Origin: Parachlamydiaceae bacterium
Lineage (GTDB): Bacteria; Chlamydiota; Chlamydiia; Chlamydiales; Parachlamydiaceae
Assembly (NCBI GenBank): GCA_003164155.1
Contig: PLSG01000433.1
Coordinates: 4,720-14,312 of the forward strand
Length of the DNA: 9,593 bases
Direction: 5' to 3'
The position numbers and the translations under genes were made by a program. Positions 1-4,009 of this stretch are shown here, piece after piece (within the stretch, counting starts at the first letter, position 1; each line of letters opens with the position of its first letter). The notes beneath the pieces were generated by a model. The model did no database searches, was not told the origin of the DNA, and worked only from the letters and a program-made list of their open reading frames with translations.

Positions 1-17
1 GCACGCTGAAGGCGTGC
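1..17. other. Short perfect hairpin at window edge
   Basis: GCACGC (1-6) and GCGTGC (12-17) form a 6-bp GC-rich stem with a 5-nt loop. No T-run follows on the plus strand, and the minus-strand flank lies outside the window. It could be part of a terminator for a gene to the left, but that cannot be tested here. The stretch 18-110 shows no convincing gene. Confidence 0.3.
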
Positions 18-121
18 TGTATAGTGAATAAAATCGAAAGGTTAGCATGACAAGACTCTTAGGAGCTTTCGTGCAGGCCAAACCTATCCATTCCAACTTG
101 ACAGTGTACTAAACAAAGGCT

Positions 122-139
122 GCCCGGTTAGTGCCGGGC
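122..139 (-). terminator. Candidate terminator of the SWIB gene
   Basis: GCCCGG (122-127) and CCGGGC (134-139) form a perfect 6-bp GC-only stem around a 6-nt loop. It lies 16 nt past the stop codon of the minus-strand SWIB gene. Read on the minus strand, the stem is followed by a moderately T-rich stretch (complement of about 110-119) rather than a clean T-run. Position and stem strength fit an intrinsic terminator; the weak tail is the main doubt. Confidence 0.5.
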
Positions 140-155
140 TGAGATCAAGTCTCGA

Positions 156-449
156 CTAACGAGAACCCGCCAATTCAGGCTCTTTTAAGTGCTTGGCAAC
201 TTTGCTGGCCATTTTAAACATGTCGATCGCCTGTGAAGAGCCGAAAACTTTGGCTAATTTAGCGTCTGGCATAATGTTGCGCTTATTGGCGGGATCTTGC
301 AGCTTATTCTTTTTGATGTAGTCCCATAATTTTTTGGTGACTTCTGTGCGGGGCATAGGACCTTTGCCCGTAACTTCTGCTAGCGTCTCGCTGATTTCCA
401 CAGGCCGCATAAAAGCAGAGTTCTTTTTTTCTTTATCTTTGGTGGTCAT
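156..449 (-). CDS. SWIB/MDM2-domain protein (chlamydial stand-alone type)
   Basis: This 97-residue protein is almost entirely one SWIB domain (about residues 14-88). It is preceded by a short Lys-rich N-terminus (KDKEKKN) and followed by a short polar tail. Recognisable features are the FMRPVEIS entry, the conserved LWDYIKKNKLQDPANKR segment (residues 41-57), the MPDAKLAKVFG turn (60-70), and a final helix ending at KHL. In eukaryotes SWIB is a subunit domain of SWI/SNF remodelling complexes. In Chlamydiae it occurs as small single-domain proteins and fused to the topoisomerase I C-terminus. A role in chromosome condensation has been suggested, but the molecular function is not established. 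The ATG is supported by a strong AAGGAG Shine-Dalgarno 7 nt upstream. The gene is divergent from the UGP3-like gene, has no operon partner in the window, and has a GC stem-loop just downstream. Confidence 0.93.
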   Translation of the reverse strand: MTTKDKEKKNSAFMRPVEISETLAEVTGKGPMPRTEVTKKLWDYIKKNKLQDPANKRNIMPDAKLAKVFGSSQAIDMFKMASKVAKHLKEPELAGSR

Positions 450-456
450 CGTCTCA

Positions 457-462
457 CTCCTT
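457..462 (-). promoter_or_regulatory. Strong ribosome binding site of the SWIB gene
   Basis: Read on the minus strand this is AAGGAG, 7 nt before the ATG at 449, close to ideal spacing. It fixes the start codon. Further upstream, a TTGACT (plus 503-508) and a TATGCT (plus 475-480) resemble sigma-70 boxes. Their 22-nt spacing is too long for a convincing promoter, so none is called. Confidence 0.75.
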
Positions 463-529
463 GTATGTTAAATGAGCATAGCTGCAACGTTATCGAATTT
501 TTAGTCAATGAAAACAAGTTAGGCCATTG

Positions 530-733
530 CCCTGAGAAAAATGGCTGGCCTTCAGCCTTGCGTACCCGTTTTCGCTGTCATAGCGTTTCTTTTATCTCTG
601 TTAGCAATTTATAGTCAAAGCAAAAACGCCTTTTGCCCATTTTTTTGAGAGAGAAAGAGGCAGGAGTAATAGTTAGCTTGCGCATAAGATTCTTTTATGG
701 CACCCTGACAAGAAATAAAACCCTGAGAAAAAT
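530..733 (+). repeat. 13-bp direct repeat CCCTGAGAAAAAT (530-542 and 721-733)
   Basis: The same 13 bases occur twice in the SWIB/UGP3-like intergenic region, 191 bp apart. Flanking bases do not match beyond the 13-mer. Chance in AT-rich DNA or a remnant of local duplication are both possible; a regulatory role is unsupported. Confidence 0.4.
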
Positions 734-766
734 ATCTCCCCTTCTCGGATTAGAAAAGTCAGCTTT

Positions 767-772
767 TATACT
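767..772 (+). promoter_or_regulatory. Candidate -10 box (TATACT) for the UGP3-like gene
   Basis: TATACT matches five of six consensus bases and would start transcription at about 779, giving a leader of roughly 60 nt. No good -35 box lies 16-18 nt upstream (the bases there are cttctcgg). The call rests on one box and its position. It directly follows, and shares a T with, the AAAAGTCAGCTTTT motif. Confidence 0.3.
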
Positions 773-779
773 ACATTTG

Positions 780-814
780 GTCAGATCTCCCCGGTTTCTG
801 GGGAGGAGAGCTGA
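780..814 (+). promoter_or_regulatory. Leader hairpin upstream of the UGP3-like gene
   Basis: GTCAG (780-784) pairs with CTGAC (810-814), and the intervening TCTCC...CC pairs with GG...GGAGA around a GGTTTCT loop, with a bulge on the right arm. If TATACT at 767-772 is the -10 box, the hairpin would be the extreme 5' end of the mRNA, where such stems often slow degradation. It ends 27 nt before the start codon and leaves the ribosome binding site free. Confidence 0.4.
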
Positions 815-841
815 CCCGTTACGCAATATCACTGAGGATTT

Positions 842-3154
842 ATGCTAGAAAAAGCCATAGAAAATGTTTTGGATGCGGACCCAGCTAATGAAGTGGAGCA
901 GTCCATAAAAATGCTAGAACCCTTGGTTAAGTCTTTGGTGCTGTGCTCCACCTTGTTTGAAAAGATTGCGCATTTGAATGAAAATTCCCTAGTAAAAAAT
1001 TTTATGCGCCATGCGCATAGCGTGCATAGCTTTTTCCAAGCCCATAATCCTGAATGCGAACTGGTGATTAAGTCCATTGTCGCCATGGGCCAAAGCTCGA
1101 CCGTATTCCATTTTGATGATCAGAATTCAGAAGCGCCTTCTGAAATCTACCGCGAAGACATTCAAGTCGGGCTGTGCGAGTTGCTGCGCAGCTTGATCGA
1201 AGTGGAGCGCTTTTACGCCTATATGGGAGGTCTGGCGGGATATCATCTGGCAATTTTGCAGGCCATCGCCCAGCAGAACCAAAGTAAAGTTAGCAGCCAG
1301 ACTTCTCAAAACCTTCAGGTAAATTCACCGCCCAATTGCCAGTCCGATGAGCAATATAGGCATCCCGATGGCGTGGACATCGCTAAAGAGACCTCAGAGA
1401 TCAAACGCATGCTGGTGCAGGGCTTGAAATGCCTTCCCAGTATGGCAGAGATTTACCCTGTAGGCGGCGCAGGAGATCGACTGAGTCTTTGCGATGAAAC
1501 CACAGGTGAGCCGCTGCCAGCTGCCTGTTTGCCTTTTTGTGGTAGAAGTCTTCTGTCTGGCCTGATTCGCGATTTGCAAGGGCGCGAGTATGTGTATTAT
1601 AAGCTCTATGGCAGGCGTCTGACTACCCCCATAGCTATGATGACCTCAGCTGAAAAAGACAATCATAGGCACATCCTCGAAATTTGCGAGCAAGAGAAGT
1701 GGTATGGACGCTCCAAAGAAAGCTTTTGCTTTTTTAAACAGATTTTGGTGCCGGTGATCGCTAAAAACGGCCAGTGGCTGATGAAAGAGCCTTTGTCATT
1801 GAGCCTAAAGCCCGGAGGGCATGGCGTTATGTGGAAGCTGGCCAGCGACATGGGCATTTTTGCCTGGCTGGCTTCCCTCGGACGCTCTAAAGCAATTGTG
1901 CGCCAGATAAATAACCCTGTGGCTGGTCTTGACTACTCCTTATTGGCCTTTGCCGGCATTGGTTGTACGGGCTTTAAAGCCTTCGGCTTTGCCTCATGTC
2001 CTAGGCTTGTACTGGCTGCGGAAGGCATGCTCGTGCTGAACGAAAAAAAGCGCGCAGAGCGCTTTGTTTATTCCATCCGCAACATAGAATACACTGATTT
2101 TGCCTCAAAGGGCTTAAAAGATCTCCCTGCTGAGGCTGGCAGTCCTTTTTCTTCTTTTCCCGCGAACACCAATATTTTATTTGTGGATTTACCCACTATA
2201 CAACAGGTGATCAAAACCTGTCCCATTCCAGGTTTACTCGTAAACATGAAAAGCAAGGTGTCCATTGCAGATAAACAGGAGGGGAGCAAAGAGATCGAAG
2301 CCGGCCGGCTTGAGTCTACCATGCAAAATATTTCAGATTACATCGTGGATGAATTCCCCCGCCCCTTGGTGAGTGGCCATTCAGAGTCGTCAGCTGGTGC
2401 GCATGCTCATTCTGTTTTGCGCACTTTTGTTACCTATAACGAACGGCGTAAAACCATTTCGACTACCAAAAATAGTTGCCGCGGAAATAATCTGACCGAA
2501 ACGCCCGAAGGGGCCTTTTATGATCTGCTTTACAATATGCGCGATCTGTTGGTCAATAAATGCCAGATGGATCTCCCCGAATTAAATCCACCAGAGGCAT
2601 ATCTTCAGAATGGCCCCTCCTTTATAGCGCTGCTGCATCCAGCGCTAGGTCCTCTCTATGGCGTCATTGCCCAAAAAATCCGCGGGGGGGTGCTGACAGA
2701 GGGCTCAGAAATGCAATTGGAGATAGCCGAACTGTTTATGGACAATGTGCGCATCAGAGGCAGTTTATTAGTTTACGCAGATTATCCCATGGGCCTACAC
2801 GATGAACAGGGAGTCCTTCAATATAGCAGCATTGCGGGGAAATGCTCTTTGATCAATGTCGAAGTCTCCAATAAGGGGATGGCACGCAAATCGGGACAAC
2901 GCTATTGGCGCAATGGCTTTCCACGGCAAGAAGCTCTGACCATTCACCTTAGAGGCAGTGGAGAGTTCCACGCGGAAAATGTGTCGCTTACTGGAGGGCT
3001 AACTATAGAAGTTCCCGATGGAGAACGGGTGACAGCTAGGAATGAAGGTGGGCAGATTGTTTTTCGGACTGAGAAAATCACTACCCCTACGTGGTTTTGG
3101 AAATACACGCTCGACAAAGGGCAAGATATTGTGCTGAAGATGGAGGGTCTTTAG
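842..3154 (+). CDS. UGP3-type UTP-glucose-1-phosphate uridylyltransferase
   Basis: This 770-residue protein is predicted to make UDP-glucose from glucose-1-phosphate and UTP. Residues 1-200 are a mostly helical N-terminal extension. A nucleotidyltransferase core follows, starting with the glycine-rich loop PVGGAGDRL (206-214). It continues with PLPAACLPFCGRSLL (224-238), TPIAMMTSAEKDNH (262-275), SLKPGGHGVMWKL (321-333) and RQINNPVAGLD (354-364). The C-terminus (about 640-770) is beta-rich and ends near TPTWFWKYTLDKG. From memory, these blocks, their order and the C-terminal domain match Arabidopsis plastid UGP3, which supplies UDP-glucose for sulfolipid synthesis. Typical bacterial GalU (about 300 residues) and ordinary eukaryotic UGPase (about 470) are much shorter. 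The ATG has a close GAGG/AGGA ribosome binding site (834-838). No signal peptide is visible, so it is probably cytosolic. The family is secure; substrate and the pathway it feeds in this bacterium are inferred. Confidence 0.85.
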   Translation: MLEKAIENVLDADPANEVEQSIKMLEPLVKSLVLCSTLFEKIAHLNENSLVKNFMRHAHSVHSFFQAHNPECELVIKSIVAMGQSSTVFHFDDQNSEAPSEIYREDIQVGLCELLRSLIEVERFYAYMGGLAGYHLAILQAIAQQNQSKVSSQTSQNLQVNSPPNCQSDEQYRHPDGVDIAKETSEIKRMLVQGLKCLPSMAEIYPVGGAGDRLSLCDETTGEPLPAACLPFCGRSLLSGLIRDLQGREYVYYKLYGRRLTTPIAMMTSAEKDNHRHILEICEQEKWYGRSKESFCFFKQILVPVIAKNGQWLMKEPLSLSLKPGGHGVMWKLASDMGIFAWLASLGRSKAIVRQINNPVAGLDYSLLAFAGIGCTGFKAFGFASCPRLVLAAEGMLVLNEKKRAERFVYSIRNIEYTDFASKGLKDLPAEAGSPFSSFPANTNILFVDLPTIQQVIKTCPIPGLLVNMKSKVSIADKQEGSKEIEAGRLESTMQNISDYIVDEFPRPLVSGHSESSAGAHAHSVLRTFVTYNERRKTISTTKNSCRGNNLTETPEGAFYDLLYNMRDLLVNKCQMDLPELNPPEAYLQNGPSFIALLHPALGPLYGVIAQKIRGGVLTEGSEMQLEIAELFMDNVRIRGSLLVYADYPMGLHDEQGVLQYSSIAGKCSLINVEVSNKGMARKSGQRYWRNGFPRQEALTIHLRGSGEFHAENVSLTGGLTIEVPDGERVTARNEGGQIVFRTEKITTPTWFWKYTLDKGQDIVLKMEGL

Positions 3155-3191
3155 TTGCAGCCTAATTTAAAAGTCTCATCGAGCCAGTAAA

Positions 3192-3292
3192 TTTTTTCCT
3201 GTTCCTGCTTTGCGTTCTTTGTGTCTTTGTGTGTTTCTTTGCGTTAAATTGTTTTTGATGCGGTGTACGAGGGAATGGACTAACCATTCCCT
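3192..3292. repeat. Half-copy of the CTTTGT/ACAAAG dispersed repeat
   Basis: This intergenic stretch between two convergent genes resembles the right arm of the inverted repeat at 7232-7410. It shares the entry TTTTTTCCTGTTCCT (3192-3206; compare 7321-7335), a run of CTTTG-containing units, GTTTCTTTG followed by GTTAAA, and the exit GGGAATGGACT (3271-3281; compare 7401-7411). The matching left arm is absent here, so this copy cannot form the long hairpin. The order of internal units differs slightly, as expected for a diverged or slipped repeat. Confidence 0.75.
3270..3292. terminator. Perfect 9-bp stem-loop between convergent genes
   Basis: AGGGAATGG (3270-3278) pairs perfectly with CCATTCCCT (3284-3292) around a 5-nt ACTAA loop. 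It lies 116 nt past the UGP3-like stop and 12 nt past the stop of the minus-strand membrane-protein gene. No T-run follows on either strand, so it is at best an atypical bidirectional terminator or an mRNA 3'-end stabiliser. At 7400-7416 the equivalent sequence pairs over only about 5 bp. Confidence 0.4.
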
Positions 3293-3303
3293 GAAACTGC
3301 AGA

Positions 3304-3738
3304 TTATGCTGGCAGGAAACCTGCGCGCACTAAGGTGATTCCAAGTACAACAGAGCAGGCTACGGCGGCAATGGCATGCGCATAAGCGTAGAGGCGATGT
3401 CTTTCAGCCGGTGCGTTGTCTTGATTCTTGGAGGCGCTTTCGACAGATAGAATGCTGAAAAATGCGCTTCCAACTCCGCTCAGGGTGATTATGCCTACTG
3501 GTGTTTGAGCAAATGCTAAACCTTGAGCGCCCAATACTAATGCTTTCTGCCAAAGAGTCGTTGCTACCGTGCTAATCGCCACCCAGGCTGTACTTAGGAA
3601 GCTTGCCAAATTATTCGACAGCCATGTTACGCCTCTTCCTAACCATTGTACAGCAGTAGCGCCGGCCTTATAGATCGTGTTTAAAATTGTTATGCCAGCA
3701 TCTTTGATTTTATCGAATGTGTTTGTTGTGGTACTCAT
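3304..3738 (-). CDS. Small predicted membrane protein, possible Inc-like protein
   Basis: I do not recognise this 144-residue protein by family. It has a polar Thr-rich N-terminus (MSTTTNTFDK), a long amphipathic to hydrophobic stretch (about 14-75) with several Trp residues, and two clear membrane-length segments at about 78-99 and 117-142. The linker between them is charged (SASKNQDNAPAERHR). There is no cleavable signal peptide. Paired hydrophobic segments with a polar N-terminus and no signal peptide are the broad pattern of chlamydial inclusion-membrane (Inc) proteins, which leave by type III secretion. The linker of about 18 residues is longer than in a tight Inc bilobed hairpin, so an ordinary inner-membrane protein is equally possible. 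An AGGAG (plus 3750-3754) lies 11 nt before the ATG, which is rather long spacing. The leader carries two inverted repeats. Confidence 0.75.
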   Translation of the reverse strand: MSTTTNTFDKIKDAGITILNTIYKAGATAVQWLGRGVTWLSNNLASFLSTAWVAISTVATTLWQKALVLGAQGLAFAQTPVGIITLSGVGSAFFSILSVESASKNQDNAPAERHRLYAYAHAIAAVACSVVLGITLVRAGFLPA

Positions 3739-3771
3739 ATTTCTAAAATCTCCTCAGTTGGTTTTGACCGT

Positions 3772-3840
3772 ACCCTAATGAGGCAGTAGCAAAAGTCCAA
3801 AAGGCTGACTTTTCGACTTTTGCAACTGCCTCATTAGGGT
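3772..3840. repeat. 69-nt near-perfect palindromic hairpin element
   Basis: Bases 3772-3797 and 3815-3840 are reverse complements over 26 bp with a single mismatch. The outer arms read ACCCTAATGAGGCAGT and its complement. Inside, AAAAG (3799-3803) pairs with CTTTT (3809-3813) around a GCTGA loop, so nearly the whole element folds into one rod. It lies 34 nt upstream of the start codon of the minus-strand membrane-protein gene, so it is probably in that gene's leader. Size, symmetry and intergenic position suggest a REP/MITE-type dispersed repeat. No target-site duplication is visible, and no second full copy lies in the window. Confidence 0.8.
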
Positions 3841-3855
3841 GCTTCCTCTATATAG

Positions 3856-3893
3856 GTTTCTGCTGCAATGTGTTTTCACTCTTGAGCAGAAAC
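3856..3893. promoter_or_regulatory. 9-bp inverted repeat, possible operator or leader stem
   Basis: GTTTCTGCT (3856-3864) and AGCAGAAAC (3885-3893) are perfect reverse complements separated by 20 nt. They lie upstream of the minus-strand membrane-protein gene, between its leader hairpin and an AT-rich block (3911-3955) containing candidate minus-strand promoter boxes (TATAGA at plus 3911-3916; TTGCAA at plus 3931-3936, spacing only 14). It could be a repressor site or an mRNA stem; the sequence does not decide. Confidence 0.35.
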
Positions 3894-3974
3894 AAGATAC
3901 ATTTGGTGATTCTATAGAAATAAAAATTTTTTGCAAATAAAGATATAATTTTAATGCGCGAAGCCTCTCAAAAT

Positions 3975-3997
3975 ACTTCTAAGAAGTGTTTTTTTGT
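3975..3997 (+). terminator. Weak stem-loop with T-run downstream of the protease gene
   Basis: ACTTC (3975-3979) and GAAGT (3983-3987) form a 5-bp stem with a 3-nt loop, followed on the plus strand by a G and seven T. The tail points away from the adjacent minus-strand protease gene, which ends at 4010, and no plus-strand gene precedes it. As a minus-strand terminator it lacks a proper T-tail. Reported as a structure only. Confidence 0.25.
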
Positions 3998-4009
3998 GAA
4001 AAATCGCAT

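Larger units (their letters stand above)
450..841. other. Divergent intergenic region between SWIB and UGP3-like genes
   Basis: This 392-bp stretch must hold promoters for both divergent genes. I see the SWIB ribosome binding site, a 13-bp direct repeat (530-542 and 721-733), a weak stem GGCTG/CAGCC (543-557), an AAAAGTCAGCTTTT motif (754-767), a TATACT box (767-772) and a leader hairpin (780-814). An open frame covering 633-848 begins with TTG, lacks a ribosome binding site and overlaps the next start codon, so I do not regard it as a gene. Confidence 0.7.

Noticed and set aside
98..103. TTGACA as a -35 promoter box on the plus strand
   Set aside because: The expected -10 position falls in the GC-rich stem at 121-127, and no plus-strand gene follows before the SWIB gene.
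47..112. 21-codon ATG frame (MTRLLGAFVQ...) with a weak GAAAGG upstream
   Set aside because: Too short to distinguish from chance; the ribosome binding site is marginal and no context supports a peptide gene.
633..848. 71-codon plus-strand open frame upstream of the UGP3-like gene
   Set aside because: It starts at TTG without a ribosome binding site, crosses the leader hairpin, overlaps the real start at 842 and has no recognisable protein character.
3944..3949. TATAAT as a plus-strand promoter
   Set aside because: No matching -35 box and no plus-strand gene downstream; the region is simply AT-rich.
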